From contig NZ_MPVN01000002.1 of the NCBI RefSeq assembly GCF_001955535.1, positions 744,001-808,000 of the forward strand: DNA of 64,000 bases, in the 5' to 3' direction. The stretch's first letter is position 1; each line of letters opens with the position of its first letter. Position numbers and translations under genes: made by a program. Positions 1 to 9,697 of this stretch are shown here, in pieces. A model generated the notes under the pieces. It was not told the DNA's origin. It searched no databases and saw nothing but the letters and a program-made list of their open reading frames with translations. The stretch is from Paenibacillus sp. FSL H7-0326. GTDB lineage: Bacteria; Bacillota; Bacilli; Paenibacillales; Paenibacillaceae.

Positions 1-1585
1 CGGACTTCGTATGATCATATTCTCCGTTAATGTATTTAATCGCTGTTCCTGTTTTCCCAGCTACACGGTAACCATCAATGTAGGCATAACGGCCTGATCC
101 ATGATCCTGATCGGCAACAACCTGCTCCAAATAACTGCCAACAGTTCTTGCTGTTTCGGGTGATACCACCTGACGGATTTCTTTTGGCTGAATTGACTCT
201 ACCTCACCGTTGTTAGGATCTGATATTTCTTTCACCAGATGCGGCTCAAGCAGTTTGCCACCATTAGCTATAGCTGAAATAGCAGCCACCTGCTGAATAG
301 GTGTTACCTGTACAAGACCATGACCATAAGAAGCAGCCGCAATATCTGCAGCATATACCAGCTCTCTAATCGGCGAAGCGGACTCCGTTGGAAGATCAAT
401 GCCGGTCTTCACACCAAAACCGAATTTATCAATATAATCGCGAAGCTTCTCTCCACCAAGCATCTTGTAACCAAGGTTGACAAAGGCGACGTTACTGGAG
501 CGTTTTACACCCTCTAAGTAACTGATCGTCCCCCAATTACGACTAATATCACTAATATTTCTGCCACCAACCTGAATACTACCTGATTCAAAGGTCGCAT
601 TCGGGTTAAACAATTTCTCTTCAACTGCAGCAGCCAGTGTCACAATCTTAAACGTAGAGCCCGGCTCGTAAATGGATTGAATGGCATGATTGTAATAGTT
701 GTCCGGTGTTTCCCAATAGGAGTTCGGATTGTAATTCGGCAGATTTGCCATGCCCAGGATCTCCATTGTATTCGGATCGGCTGCAATGACCGTCATACTG
801 ATCGGATCATATTTATCATAAGCTTCCTTCATCGCTTCCTCGATGTAGTACTGTATCGTATCATCAATGGTCAGCTTTAATTTTTTACCATTCTGCGGCG
901 CCGTATAGGCACTATCCGAGTTTGTCAGCTCAAGACCTATACCATCCTTCTGATATTGGAGACTGCCATCAGTTCCTTTGAGCTCCTCATCATAGTACAG
1001 CTCGAGCCCATAAACCGGGTCTCCCTCTTTATTCAAATAACCAAGCACATGCGACGCCAGATTATCCCTAGGATAAAAGCGCTTGGATTCATCCATTAAG
1101 ACGATGGCATTCTTCGCGCCATACTCCTTGTCCAGCTCATTGCGAAATTCTTCAACCTTATCTCTTAACTCCTGATCAATCTTATAACCCTCGCTGCGTA
1201 CTTCTCTATGCGGCCTGAGGCTACCGTTCTCTCTTGTTGCCGTCACATCCTCCCTCAGCCCCGCTTCATCCTTGCCCAGCAATTCATGCAGACCCTCGAC
1301 GACCACGTCTTCGATCCCCTTCTCATGAATAAGCTCCGGATTTACAGCCACTGTATAGGCAGGTGCATCCGTGGCCAGAACATTGCCATTGCGGTCTGTA
1401 ATTGTCCCCCTCTTCGCCGGGATTGTCTTGGAATTCTCTATCAATTGAGCAGCATAGTCCTGCCAGAAGCCCGCGTTGACCACTTGAATCCAGAACACTT
1501 TGCCCACAAGTACAAGAAAAAAGAGGGTGATGATCCCTCCAATGAGTAACGTGCGAAGTTTTATTCTTTTATTGATTTTCCCCAT
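1..1585 (-). CDS. pbpB: Penicillin-binding protein 2B / FtsI-type septal transpeptidase (C-terminus cut by window edge)
   Basis: Class B penicillin-binding protein that cross-links septal peptidoglycan outside the membrane. The ATG at 1585 follows ftsL closely and the frame stays open to base 1. An N-terminal membrane anchor lies at about residues 12-30 after a short basic cytoplasmic segment. A dimerisation-type region follows. The transpeptidase domain shows all three catalytic motifs: STFK (Ser about residue 310, in EPGSTFK), SSN (KRSSNVAF) and KTG (AGKTGTA). The 3' end, where PASTA domains would be in PBP2B, lies outside the window. Being directly after ftsL supports PBP2B; SpoVD is a close paralogue and cannot be excluded without the tail. 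Confidence 0.93.
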   Translation of the reverse strand, partial: MGKINKRIKLRTLLIGGIITLFFLVLVGKVFWIQVVNAGFWQDYAAQLIENSKTIPAKRGTITDRNGNVLATDAPAYTVAVNPELIHEKGIEDVVVEGLHELLGKDEAGLREDVTATRENGSLRPHREVRSEGYKIDQELRDKVEEFRNELDKEYGAKNAIVLMDESKRFYPRDNLASHVLGYLNKEGDPVYGLELYYDEELKGTDGSLQYQKDGIGLELTNSDSAYTAPQNGKKLKLTIDDTIQYYIEEAMKEAYDKYDPISMTVIAADPNTMEILGMANLPNYNPNSYWETPDNYYNHAIQSIYEPGSTFKIVTLAAAVEEKLFNPNATFESGSIQVGGRNISDISRNWGTISYLEGVKRSSNVAFVNLGYKMLGGEKLRDYIDKFGFGVKTGIDLPTESASPIRELVYAADIAAASYGHGLVQVTPIQQVAAISAIANGGKLLEPHLVKEISDPNNGEVESIQPKEIRQVVSPETARTVGSYLEQVVADQDHGSGRYAYIDGYRVAGKTGTAIKYINGEYDHTKS

Positions 1586-1605
1586 AGTCCAAAACCTCAC
1601 ATTTC

Positions 1606-2028
1606 TTACTTGCCGTCTGAAGAGCCTTGTTCAGATGAAGTAGGACTAACTGCCGTTCTCGGCACTCGAATGACTTCACGATCCGAAGTTTGCTCTACGT
1701 AGCCAAGCTCGCGAGCTTTCGCTACGATCTCGTTTTCCAGCTTCTCCTTATGAACGTCCAGAACAGCAATTTCCTTATTGGCTAACACCGTTGCTTGTTC
1801 GACAGAATGCGTCTGCTTGTTGAGATCATAGATGTTTACATATCTGCCAACCATGACACTGACAACAATGACACATACAATCACAGATATCAGATACAGA
1901 AGCTTCTCTCTTGTCGGCAGACCTGTCCTTCGAGTAACGACTTTTGTCGTCTCTTTATACCGCTGGGGCTGTGCTTGCTGCTCCTGCACTCTTTCCTTAA
2001 CTGCCAGGTTGCCACGTGTATAGGCCAT
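1606..2028 (-). CDS. ftsL: Cell division protein FtsL
   Basis: Small bitopic divisome protein that partners with DivIC/FtsB and PBP2B. The 140-residue product has a basic, Gln-rich cytoplasmic tail (1-40), one transmembrane helix at about 43-62, and an extracellular leucine-zipper-like coiled coil at about 68-105 followed by a Ser-rich tail. Sequence identity in this family is low, so the call rests on this topology and on its position between rsmH and the class B PBP, which is the standard dcw order. The ATG at 2028 has an AAGGAG site about 9 nt upstream. Confidence 0.9.
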   Translation of the reverse strand: MAYTRGNLAVKERVQEQQAQPQRYKETTKVVTRRTGLPTREKLLYLISVIVCVIVVSVMVGRYVNIYDLNKQTHSVEQATVLANKEIAVLDVHKEKLENEIVAKARELGYVEQTSDREVIRVPRTAVSPTSSEQGSSDGK

Positions 2029-2052
2029 ATTCGACTCTCCTTACGTTTCTAA

Positions 2053-3003
2053 TTACAATTTCTCCGCTACACGCAGCTTAGCTGAACGCGCTCTGGGGTT
2101 CTGCGCAAGTTCCGCCTCGCTCGGCACAATCGGCTTGCGATTAACGAGCTTGAGCGTTCCTTTACCGCCGCATACACATAACGGGAAGTCAGGTGGGCAT
2201 GTACATTTCTCCAAATAACTGCTAAAAATCTGTTTGCATATCCTGTCTTCCAGGGAATGAAACGTAATAACAGATACTCTGCCTCCTGGTTTCAAGCAGC
2301 GAACTGCTTGATGCAAAGCCTCCTCAAACGCACCGAGCTCATCATTCACGGCGATTCGTAGAGCTTGGAAGCTCCGTTTGGCAGGATGTCCGCCCGTTCT
2401 TCTGGCAGCTGCCGGAATACCTTCTTTAATGATATCGACCAATTCGCCCGTAGTTTCAATAGCTGCAGATTGCCTTTTTTCAACTATTACCCTTGCAATC
2501 CGTCTTGAAAACTTTTCTTCGCCATAAACATACAAAATTCGAGCAATTTCTTCTTCAGACCACTCATTTACAATGTCTCTTGCTGTCAAATCACCAGACT
2601 GATCCATGCGCATATCAAGGGGGGCATCGTGATTGTAGCTGAATCCCCGCTCGCCTTCATCGAACTGTGGAGAAGATACTCCAAGATCGTACAGAATGCC
2701 ATCGACTTGAGGAATCCCTTCGGTCATTGGAACATCCTGTTCACTTAATACCGCAGTGAGATCTCTGAAATTGGTTTTGACCAGTGTAACCTTGGACCCA
2801 AATTCTCCAAGCCTTTCTTTTGCATTTTCAAGTGCCCAGTCATCCTGATCGAAGGCGATCAGTCGTCCCTCTGGTCCCAGTCGTGAGGCAATCAGCGAGC
2901 TATGTCCTGCCCCGCCTAATGTGCAGTCCACGTAAATCCCGTCCTGCTTGATGTTAAGGCCTTCGGTTGCTTCTTCTTTGAGTACGGTAATGTGGTGAAA
3001 CAC
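2053..3003 (-). CDS. rsmH: 16S rRNA (cytosine-1402-N4)-methyltransferase RsmH (MraW)
   Basis: SAM-dependent methyltransferase that modifies C1402 in the P site of 16S rRNA. At 316 residues it has the usual family length. Visible features are the glycine-rich SAM loop near residues 28-36 ([10 protein letters not shown]), the acidic DQD after strand 2, the GVSSPQFDE segment and the late TFHSLEDR motif. The start is a GTG at 3003 with GGAGG 8 nt upstream. It lies directly after mraZ and before ftsL, so it is probably cotranscribed from the mraZ promoter. Confidence 0.97.
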   Translation of the reverse strand: MFHHITVLKEEATEGLNIKQDGIYVDCTLGGAGHSSLIASRLGPEGRLIAFDQDDWALENAKERLGEFGSKVTLVKTNFRDLTAVLSEQDVPMTEGIPQVDGILYDLGVSSPQFDEGERGFSYNHDAPLDMRMDQSGDLTARDIVNEWSEEEIARILYVYGEEKFSRRIARVIVEKRQSAAIETTGELVDIIKEGIPAAARRTGGHPAKRSFQALRIAVNDELGAFEEALHQAVRCLKPGGRVSVITFHSLEDRICKQIFSSYLEKCTCPPDFPLCVCGGKGTLKLVNRKPIVPSEAELAQNPRARSAKLRVAEKL

Positions 3004-3048
3004 TTGTTTGTCCTCCAGACATTTTTGTAATTACGGATTGTGCATATC

Positions 3049-3486
3049 CTAAAACTCAAAATTGAAATCGACCAGCTTTTCGGCAATGTCGTTAAACGTT
3101 TCTTCGGATTGGCTGTAATATTGTTCCCATATGCCTTTGCTCCAGATCTCTACCCGATTGGATACTCCAAGTACGACGCATTCCTTGTCCATCTTGGCGT
3201 AATCGCGTAAATTCATCGGTAAATTTACCCTGCCCTGTTTATCAAGCTCGCATTCAGTTGCTCCTGAGAAAAAAAACCGGGTAAAAGCACGCGCATCGGA
3301 TTTCATTAGCGGCAGAGCCTTTAGCTTCTGCTCCAGAATGGACCATTCATTCATCGGATACACAAACAAACACTGGTCCAATCCACGTGTGACAACAAAG
3401 CTCGGGCCGAGAGCGTCACGGAACTTGGCCGGGATAATCATTCGGCCTTTATCGTCAATGCTATGCTGGAACTCCCCCATAAACAT
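3049..3486 (-). CDS. mraZ: Transcriptional regulator MraZ
   Basis: DNA-binding repressor of its own division and cell wall operon. The 145-residue product carries two tandem SpoVT/AbrB-like half-domains, each with the family DxxGR signature ([14 protein letters not shown] near residue 12 and DKQGRVNLP near residue 85). The ATG at 3486 has AAGGAG 9 nt upstream. It is the first gene of the rsmH-ftsL-pbpB unit. Three regularly spaced MraZ-box-like repeats lie between its promoter and its start codon, which points to autoregulation. Confidence 0.97.
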   Translation of the reverse strand: MFMGEFQHSIDDKGRMIIPAKFRDALGPSFVVTRGLDQCLFVYPMNEWSILEQKLKALPLMKSDARAFTRFFFSGATECELDKQGRVNLPMNLRDYAKMDKECVVLGVSNRVEIWSKGIWEQYYSQSEETFNDIAEKLVDFNFEF

Positions 3487-3510
3487 TGTCTACCACTCCT
3501 TAGCTCCTGC

Positions 3511-3540
3511 TCACCACTTTGCTCCACTTTCCACCACTTA
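3511..3540 (-). promoter_or_regulatory. Putative MraZ operator: three 10-bp-spaced boxes
   Basis: On the minus strand AAAGTGG-type boxes occur three times at exactly 10-bp spacing (plus-strand CCACTTT/A at 3514-3520, 3524-3530 and 3534-3540). A weaker CCACTCC lies at 3493. Direct repeats with one-helical-turn spacing just upstream of mraZ are the known architecture of MraZ operators. They sit at and just below the predicted transcription start, so occupancy should block the operon. Confidence 0.8.
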
Positions 3541-3569
3541 AGCATAATTGATTCGCTTTGAAAAATCAA
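3541..3569 (-). promoter_or_regulatory. Predicted sigma-A promoter of the mraZ operon
   Basis: Reading the minus strand, a -35 TTGATT (3569-3564) and a -10 TATGCT (3546-3541) are separated by 17 nt. Transcription would begin near 3534, inside the MraZ boxes, giving a leader of about 50 nt before the mraZ start. Confidence 0.6.
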
Positions 3570-3657
3570 AACCCTTCTCTCCAACTGAAACTTTTTGGAA
3601 GAGATGTTAGAGAGCTACCTTGACTAAGGATGAAAAACCAGGTTCGTTCATAGCAAA

Positions 3658-3705
3658 AAAGAGCGATGCCAAAAGCCGAATTCGGCTTTATAAGCATCAC
3701 TCTTT
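3658..3705 (-). terminator. Terminator of the ahcY transcript
   Basis: A long hairpin with an outer stem AAAGAGTGATGC/GCATCGCTCTTT (one mismatch) encloses a second perfect palindrome AAAGCCGAATTCGGCTTT. It is followed on the minus strand by a T6 tract. It lies just downstream of ahcY and separates it from the mraZ promoter. Confidence 0.85.
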
Positions 3706-3761
3706 GGCGTTCCAATTCCATATCTCATGTGCCAAGCATTCCCAGCTCAGCATTTCATAAA

Positions 3762-5027
3762 TTAGACGTTCCAACTGTCCAAGTATTGAATTTGCTCATC
3801 GGTTAATGTGTCTAGCTCAATGTTCAGGCTCTCCAGCTTGTATCTGGCTACCTTCTCATCAATCTCATAAGGAACGTTAATTACAGCAGGTTCGAGAGTT
3901 TCATAATTTTCCCTTACATACCGCAGCCCCAGTGCTTGTAGGGCAAAAGTCGTGTCCATAATTTCAGCCGGATGACCATCTGCTGCAGCCAGGTTCACGA
4001 GACGTCCTTCTGCTAACAGATACATTTTGCGTCCATCTGCAAACTGGTATTCCTCGATATTTTTCCGTACCGTCCGTACTGATGTAGAACGTTTCTTCAG
4101 CTCAGGTATGCTCACTTCCACATCGAAATGTCCTGCATTCGCCAGCACGGCGCCATCCTTCATGACATCAAAATGCTCACCTGTAATAACCGCCTTGTTT
4201 CCAGTGACCGTGATGAAGAAATCACCCAGCTTAGCAGCCTCGACCATCGGCATGACACGGAAGCCATCCATGTGAGCTTCAACAGCCTTGATGGCATCCA
4301 CTTCTGTTACGATGACATTCGCACCAAGTCCCTTGGCACGCATCGCAACGCCTTTGCCGCACCAGCCGTATCCGACGACAACGACGGTGCTTCCGGCAAC
4401 GACAAGATTTGTAGTCCGAATTATTCCATCGAAAGCAGATTGCCCTGTCCCATAACGATTGTCGAATAAGTGTTTGCAATATGCGTCATTTACAGCCACC
4501 ATCGGTAAGTTCAAAACCTTCTGTTTTTCGAGGGCTTTCAGCTTAATAATGCCCGTTGTCGTTTCTTCTGCTCCGCCGCGAATCGTCTCCAGCAGATCTG
4601 GACGCTCGGAATGAAGGATGGTTACAAGATCTCCGCCATCATCAATAATGAAGTCAGGCTTCGTCTCCAGTGATTTCAGGATCAATTGCTTGTATTCCAC
4701 CGGATCAGGATTATATTTGGCAAACACCGTAATACCGTCCTCCACCAATGCTGCACATACATCATCCTGAGTAGACAGTGGATTGCTTCCCGTAATCGTT
4801 ACTTCAGCACCGCCCGCCTGTATAACCTTTGCAAGATAAGCTGTCTTTGCTTCTAAGTGAAGGCAAATTGTTACTTTGAGTCCTTTAAAGGGCTGATCTG
4901 CTTCAAACTCTTTACGTACCCGGTTCAATACCGGCATATGAGCCTCCACCCAATCAATCTTCAGGTGCCCTTCGGGGGCCAGGTTCATATCTGCAACGAT
5001 ACTGTTCTTAATCACATCCGTGCTCAT
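3762..5027 (-). CDS. ahcY: S-adenosylhomocysteine hydrolase, short (Thermotoga/archaeal-like) type
   Basis: NAD-dependent cytosolic enzyme that reversibly splits S-adenosylhomocysteine into adenosine and homocysteine, completing the methyl cycle. The 421-residue product shows the substrate segment HLEAKTA, the GSNPLSTQDD motif, DDGGDL (near 130), EETTTG, the KHLFDNRYGTGQS block with catalytic Lys/Asp, and the NAD loop GYGWCGKG near 220. The Cys seen at position 195 of the mammalian enzyme is not present, and the chain ends LDSWNV without the KxxxYRY tail. Both points fit the short prokaryotic subtype. The ATG has GGAGG 6 nt upstream. It lies between bshC and mraZ. Bacillus normally uses Mtn/LuxS instead. 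Confidence 0.93.
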   Translation of the reverse strand: MSTDVIKNSIVADMNLAPEGHLKIDWVEAHMPVLNRVRKEFEADQPFKGLKVTICLHLEAKTAYLAKVIQAGGAEVTITGSNPLSTQDDVCAALVEDGITVFAKYNPDPVEYKQLILKSLETKPDFIIDDGGDLVTILHSERPDLLETIRGGAEETTTGIIKLKALEKQKVLNLPMVAVNDAYCKHLFDNRYGTGQSAFDGIIRTTNLVVAGSTVVVVGYGWCGKGVAMRAKGLGANVIVTEVDAIKAVEAHMDGFRVMPMVEAAKLGDFFITVTGNKAVITGEHFDVMKDGAVLANAGHFDVEVSIPELKKRSTSVRTVRKNIEEYQFADGRKMYLLAEGRLVNLAAADGHPAEIMDTTFALQALGLRYVRENYETLEPAVINVPYEIDEKVARYKLESLNIELDTLTDEQIQYLDSWNV

Positions 5028-5040
5028 CTTGTTCCTCCAA

Positions 5041-6675
5041 TTATATATACAGAATATGATGGTTGCCGCTCATATCAGCAGGAACCTCCATTAATTCCTT
5101 CAACCAGCCCGTTCCATACCGGTTAAGGTAATAGTAAACATTATAGACTCTTTCCTGTGGCCGTTTAGAAGGGAAAAGCGATCTCTCTATACAATCCCAT
5201 TGTTTAAGGGAAGCATCATGTCGCTGTGCGATGGCCTGCTTCGTTCTTTTTTGCATATATTCAATCTGTTCTTCTATTTTCTCACTGTTAGTCATTCCTA
5301 GACGACCTAGTCCCGACTCCAGCTGACCGAGCTGTTCAATCAATGGCGCATACAGCTTGTGGAAAGAAGTCTTTAGATCTTCAAACTGTCCATTTACATC
5401 AAATTCATCCAAGCTGAGCAGCCAGGCTTCTTTCTTCTCATCAAAAGTGAACTGGATATCGGCAAAATTCAAATCGTATTTATCCATCAGCTTCTGTATA
5501 TGATGATCCAAAATCGTATATGACAAACGCGGCATGAGTATTGGCATACGAAGACCCATTCGGTGAAAGGCATCTTTGGTCAGCGCCCAATACGCAATCT
5601 CGGCATGCCCGAGTACCGTAGACAGCACCGGGAATAGAGAATCCTGCATTAAGGGCCGGGTCAGAACATTGTTGCTAAAGCGCTCCGGATGCTGATGGAG
5701 AATTTCAAGCAGCTCTGTTTTGGAAAAAGAGACATACCCTTTGCGATCGACAAATCTACCATCTTCCTTGAACAGCAGCAATCTCGATCCCTCATGGATG
5801 TAGAATAAATTGGCTCCTCCGGAGGCGACATCGGCCTGCATTGTGAAGCCGCTTGTTACAACTCGGCCGGAAGATTCGTGGTAACACTGCTCAAGCATGT
5901 CGTTATCTTCGATAATACGTTCGAACACAGGCACTTCGAGCCTTCTTAGCTCTGGATCTGCCGAGTCCATAAGGACAAGTCCATAGGAACCGAATAATTG
6001 CCCGAGTAATTTGGCAAACACATCACTCAGGCTGATATGTTCGTCCTGAACTGCTTCTTTTATAGAAGCGATGAGCTGCGGCTTGTTCTCCGAATCAGGC
6101 AGCAGCTCTTCCAGCTCATGAATAGCGGCAATCCAATGCTCCTTTTCTACGACAACGTCACTCACGGAAGAACGCCCTTCATATTTGCCGGGCATTTTGA
6201 CTTTGGTTACTGAGAGATCTGAACTCATCAAGTAAGTATGGTCTACCTCATCCCAATCGTGGTCCTCACCCGCAATCCAGAATATGGGCACGACAGGTCG
6301 TCCAAGCTTCTCTTCTGCCATCTTGGCTGCTTTAATAATCGTTGCTGCCTTGTATATGACAAGCAAAGAGCCGGTGAACAATCCGCTCTGCTGTCCCCCG
6401 GTAACGACCAAAGCGTTCTCCTGTGCCAGCCTGTTGAGAGATGCCTTCACTGCAGGGTGGGGATTTCGATTTTCATTATATATACGCAGGCAATTAACAA
6501 TAGCCTGTCGGTCTACTCGTGTGTCTCCGGTTCGATCAAGCCACTCGGCACGCGCTATGTAGCTGGAAACGTCGCGAAAATTATATTCGTACAAATGATG
6601 CACGGCTTCATCGTAACGCAAATAATGTTCCGCCAGAGGTGATCCACTACGCAGCGCCTCAGGAATTAGATTCAT
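5041..6675 (-). CDS. bshC: Bacillithiol biosynthesis cysteine-adding enzyme BshC
   Basis: Catalyses, or is required for, the last step of bacillithiol synthesis, joining cysteine to glucosaminyl-malate. The 544-residue length is typical. The nucleotide-binding-like N-terminal half has TGGQQSGLFTG (near 95-105) and FWIAGEDHDWDEVDH (near 135-150), both hallmarks of the family. A long helical coiled-coil section (about 385-470) follows. Start ATG at 6675. ahcY begins 13 nt after it, so the two are likely cotranscribed. In Bacillus bshC directly precedes mraZ; here ahcY is between them. Confidence 0.95.
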   Translation of the reverse strand: MNLIPEALRSGSPLAEHYLRYDEAVHHLYEYNFRDVSSYIARAEWLDRTGDTRVDRQAIVNCLRIYNENRNPHPAVKASLNRLAQENALVVTGGQQSGLFTGSLLVIYKAATIIKAAKMAEEKLGRPVVPIFWIAGEDHDWDEVDHTYLMSSDLSVTKVKMPGKYEGRSSVSDVVVEKEHWIAAIHELEELLPDSENKPQLIASIKEAVQDEHISLSDVFAKLLGQLFGSYGLVLMDSADPELRRLEVPVFERIIEDNDMLEQCYHESSGRVVTSGFTMQADVASGGANLFYIHEGSRLLLFKEDGRFVDRKGYVSFSKTELLEILHQHPERFSNNVLTRPLMQDSLFPVLSTVLGHAEIAYWALTKDAFHRMGLRMPILMPRLSYTILDHHIQKLMDKYDLNFADIQFTFDEKKEAWLLSLDEFDVNGQFEDLKTSFHKLYAPLIEQLGQLESGLGRLGMTNSEKIEEQIEYMQKRTKQAIAQRHDASLKQWDCIERSLFPSKRPQERVYNVYYYLNRYGTGWLKELMEVPADMSGNHHILYI

Positions 6676-6759
6676 GAGGTCATCCTCCTATTCATTTAAA
6701 GCCTTATTCGATTGTACCGAATGCTTTATATTCCGTCAAAGTAATAATTATATAAAAAA

Positions 6760-6780
6760 CCGCCGATGTAACATCGGCGG
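6760..6780 (-). terminator. Terminator of the opp operon
   Basis: A perfect 9-bp stem CCGCCGATG/CATCGGCGG with a 3-nt loop is followed on the minus strand by T6. It lies 20 nt beyond the oppF stop codon. Confidence 0.9.
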
Positions 6781-6800
6781 CACTAAACTACATATTTCGA

Positions 6801-7739
6801 TCAAGCGTAAGGCTCAGCCACAAAATGGCCTTTGGATACTTCGATCAGCTTCGCATTATCCAGGTTAAAGGCGCTCTTCGCTGCCTCTCCCTCGTTGCCC
6901 GAACTGATTGGACCGGAATTGTCCTCAGGCATAATAATACGCTTTTTATTCGCTTCAATGTCCGGATCCGGAATTGGAATCGCAGATAGAAGCATTTTGG
7001 TGTAAGGATGGATCGGATTGGCATACAGCTCTTCGCTGTCCGCAAGCTCTACCATTTTACCCATGTACATAACAGCAACCCGGTCACTGATGTGCTTAAC
7101 CATAGAGAGGTCATGGGCAATGAACAAGTACGTCAGGCCCAAACGATTCTGAAGATCCTTCAGAAGGTTAACCACCTGTGCCTGGATGGATACGTCAAGT
7201 GCTGAAATCGGCTCATCACAAATGATGAATTTAGGATTTACCGCAAGCGCGCGGGCAATCCCGATCCGCTGACGCTGACCGCCGGAGAATTCATGCGGAT
7301 AACGGTTCGCATGGTCTGCATTCAGTCCAACGAGATCAAGCAGCTCCTCAATCCGTTTCTTGCGCTCCAAGCTGCTTCCAGCCATTTTGTGAATATCCAG
7401 AGCTTCACCAATAATATCAGAAACCGTAAAACGCGGATTGAGTGATGCATAAGGATCCTGGAAGATCATCTGCATGTCCCGGCGCATCGCTTTCATCTTG
7501 TTCGGTGAGAGCTTGTAGATATCTGTCCCGTTAAAGCGCACACTGCCTGCAGTAGGCTCATACAATCGAAGGATTGTACGTCCAGCCGTAGATTTACCAC
7601 AGCCGGATTCCCCTACCATTCCAAGCGTCTCACCTTCACGAATATAAAAGTTAAGATTATCTACGGCTTTGAGCGTACGATTCTTCCCTACATTAAAGTA
7701 TTTCTTAAGACCTTCAACCTCAATCAAGTTCTTGCTCAT
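6801..7739 (-). CDS. oppF: Oligopeptide ABC transporter ATP-binding protein OppF
   Basis: One of two ATPases that power peptide import. The Walker A motif GESGCGKS lies near residue 45, the Q-loop in [12 protein letters not shown], the ABC signature [14 protein letters not shown] and Walker [12 protein letters not shown]. The C-terminal oligopeptide/dipeptide extension carries the [12 protein letters not shown] motif. I chose the ATG at 7739 (MSKNLIEV) because GGAGG lies 10 nt upstream; a longer frame would start within that site. The start overlaps the oppD stop as ATGA. A terminator follows, so this is the last gene of the operon. Confidence 0.95.
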   Translation of the reverse strand: MSKNLIEVEGLKKYFNVGKNRTLKAVDNLNFYIREGETLGMVGESGCGKSTAGRTILRLYEPTAGSVRFNGTDIYKLSPNKMKAMRRDMQMIFQDPYASLNPRFTVSDIIGEALDIHKMAGSSLERKKRIEELLDLVGLNADHANRYPHEFSGGQRQRIGIARALAVNPKFIICDEPISALDVSIQAQVVNLLKDLQNRLGLTYLFIAHDLSMVKHISDRVAVMYMGKMVELADSEELYANPIHPYTKMLLSAIPIPDPDIEANKKRIIMPEDNSGPISSGNEGEAAKSAFNLDNAKLIEVSKGHFVAEPYA

Positions 7740-8731
7740 GAAGAATGTACCTCCTTCGCCATAGGATGCAGCTCCCAGCAACGTGCCATATGCGTGTCGC
7801 TGAATACCGTAGCACCCGGATCAATGCGCTCGCAGATGCTCATTGCACGATCACAACGTGCTGCAAACGGGCAGCCGAGCGGCGGCTTGATCAGATCCGG
7901 CGGTGTACCCACGATCGGAATGAGCGGCTCGTCCTTCTTCTGATCAAGACGAGGCATGGAACGCATCAAACCTTTTGTATATGGATGCTGCGGATTTTTG
8001 AAAATCTCGTATTTCGTACCTGTTTCTACTACTTCTCCAGCATACATAACAATAACACGGTCTGCAATACCAGCGACTACGCCAAGATCATGCGTAATCA
8101 GGATAATTGAAGTGCCAAGCTGCTCCTGCATTTCCTTCATAACATCCATGATTTGGGCCTGGATCGTTACATCTAGAGCCGTTGTCGGCTCATCGGCGAT
8201 CAGCAGGGCCGGCTTACAAGCGAGCGCAATCGCGATCATCGCACGTTGACGCATACCGCCTGAGAATTCGTGTGGATATTGATTAAAGCGCTCTTCCGCA
8301 TTTTTGATGCCGACCATCTTGAGCATTTTGACCGCTTCTTTAGCCGCATCATCCTTGGACATGTTCTGATGCTTAATCAATACTTCAGTTATCTGTTTAC
8401 CGATCTTGATGGTAGGGTTCAGGGAAGTCATCGGATCTTGGAAGATCATGCCGATATCTTTACCACGAATGGATTCCATTTGCTTGTTGGTCTTCTTCAG
8501 CAAATCCTGTCCTTGGAAAATAATTTCACCTTTATTAATGATGGACGGTGGAGAAGGAATCAAACGCATAATGGTTTGGGCTGTTACACTCTTACCACTA
8601 CCGGATTCACCGACAATCGCAACCGTCTCACCCTTGCCGATTTCAAAATTCATGCCGCGTACGGCCTTTACCTCGCCGTCTCTTACTTTAAATGAAACGT
8701 TAAGATCTTTAACCTGCAACAACGGATCCAT
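7736..8731 (-). CDS. oppD: Oligopeptide ABC transporter ATP-binding protein OppD
   Basis: The second ATPase of the peptide importer. It shows Walker A GESGSGKS near residue 42, a Q-loop in [11 protein letters not shown], the signature [14 protein letters not shown] and Walker [13 protein letters not shown]. The C-terminal oligopeptide-transporter domain has the Cys-containing [15 protein letters not shown] stretch, which in related OppD/DppD proteins is linked to an iron-sulfur cluster. The ATG at 8731 sits 8 nt after GGAGG; an in-frame GTG three codons earlier lies inside that site. The stop overlaps oppF by 4 nt. Confidence 0.95.
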   Translation of the reverse strand: MDPLLQVKDLNVSFKVRDGEVKAVRGMNFEIGKGETVAIVGESGSGKSVTAQTIMRLIPSPPSIINKGEIIFQGQDLLKKTNKQMESIRGKDIGMIFQDPMTSLNPTIKIGKQITEVLIKHQNMSKDDAAKEAVKMLKMVGIKNAEERFNQYPHEFSGGMRQRAMIAIALACKPALLIADEPTTALDVTIQAQIMDVMKEMQEQLGTSIILITHDLGVVAGIADRVIVMYAGEVVETGTKYEIFKNPQHPYTKGLMRSMPRLDQKKDEPLIPIVGTPPDLIKPPLGCPFAARCDRAMSICERIDPGATVFSDTHMARCWELHPMAKEVHSS

Positions 8732-8743
8732 TATGTCCACCTC

Positions 8744-9694
8744 CTATTTTTTCAGTTTTGGATCAAGTGCGTCACGGAGTCCGTCACCGAAGAGGTTGAA
8801 CGCTAGCATAATTAAGCTGATCAGACCTGCTGGGAACAACATCCGCCAAGGGTAATACATCCATCCTGTAAGTGCGTTCTCGATCATGGAACCCAGGGAC
8901 GCTCTAGGCGCTTGTACACCCAGACCAAGGAAGCTGAGGAACGCCTCACTGAAGATCGCACTCGGTACAGACAGAGTCAGTGTTACGATGATTGGTCCTA
9001 CTGCATTGGGCAGCAAGTGTTTGAAGATAAGGCGAGACGAGTTTGCACCCATGGATTTGGAAGCAAGTACGAACTCTCTGTTCTTGAGCTGCATAATTTC
9101 GCCCCGTACGATCCAGGCCATGTTAATCCAGCCGGTTATACATAGGGCGATAATAATCGTGGCAACGCTTGGTTCCAGCACGACAAGCAGCAAAATAGTA
9201 ACGAGCAGGTAAGGAATGGCATACAGAATTTCAGAGAATTTATTCATGATTTCTCCGACACGTCCACCGTAGAAGCCCATGATTCCGCCGTAGATAACCC
9301 CAATACAAAGGTCAATCAAGGCAGCTGCAAAACCGATAATGAGCGAGATCTGCGCACCTGACCAGGTACGTACCCACATATCGCGGCCAAGATCGTCTGT
9401 TCCGAACCAATGCTCTTTGGAAGGAGGCTGATTGGCATTCATCAGATCATTGGTTTGATAGTCGTAGCTGGACATTAATGGTGCAACAATCGACATAATA
9501 ATAATGATCACGAGGATGACTAGGCTGGTCATTGCGAGCTTATTTTTAAGAAGCCGCTCCCATGCATCGCGCATAGCTGACACACTTTGACGCTGAATGA
9601 CCTCTGCTTGCTTCTCATCCGTCCCGATTCTTCTAAAATCTTCAGGTGTAAGCTGAGTGTTGTTTGGATCGATGCTAGATTGATTTGCAGACAC
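8744..9694 (-). CDS. oppC: Oligopeptide ABC transporter permease OppC
   Basis: Inner-membrane permease subunit that pairs with OppB. The 316-residue product has a cytoplasmic N-terminal tail, a first transmembrane helix near 55-75, a periplasm-type loop with HWFGTDDLGRD typical of OppC, five further helices, and the ATPase-contacting EAA loop (about 215-235, MGANSSRLIFKHLLPNA). The start is GTG at 9694 with AAAGGAGGG 10 nt upstream. oppD starts 13 nt after its stop. Confidence 0.95.
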   Translation of the reverse strand: MSANQSSIDPNNTQLTPEDFRRIGTDEKQAEVIQRQSVSAMRDAWERLLKNKLAMTSLVILVIIIIMSIVAPLMSSYDYQTNDLMNANQPPSKEHWFGTDDLGRDMWVRTWSGAQISLIIGFAAALIDLCIGVIYGGIMGFYGGRVGEIMNKFSEILYAIPYLLVTILLLVVLEPSVATIIIALCITGWINMAWIVRGEIMQLKNREFVLASKSMGANSSRLIFKHLLPNAVGPIIVTLTLSVPSAIFSEAFLSFLGLGVQAPRASLGSMIENALTGWMYYPWRMLFPAGLISLIMLAFNLFGDGLRDALDPKLKK

Positions 9695-9697
9695 TAC

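Noticed and set aside
1..1585. SpoVD instead of PBP2B
   Set aside because: Not fully excluded, but position directly after ftsL favours PBP2B; the distinguishing C-terminus lies outside the window.
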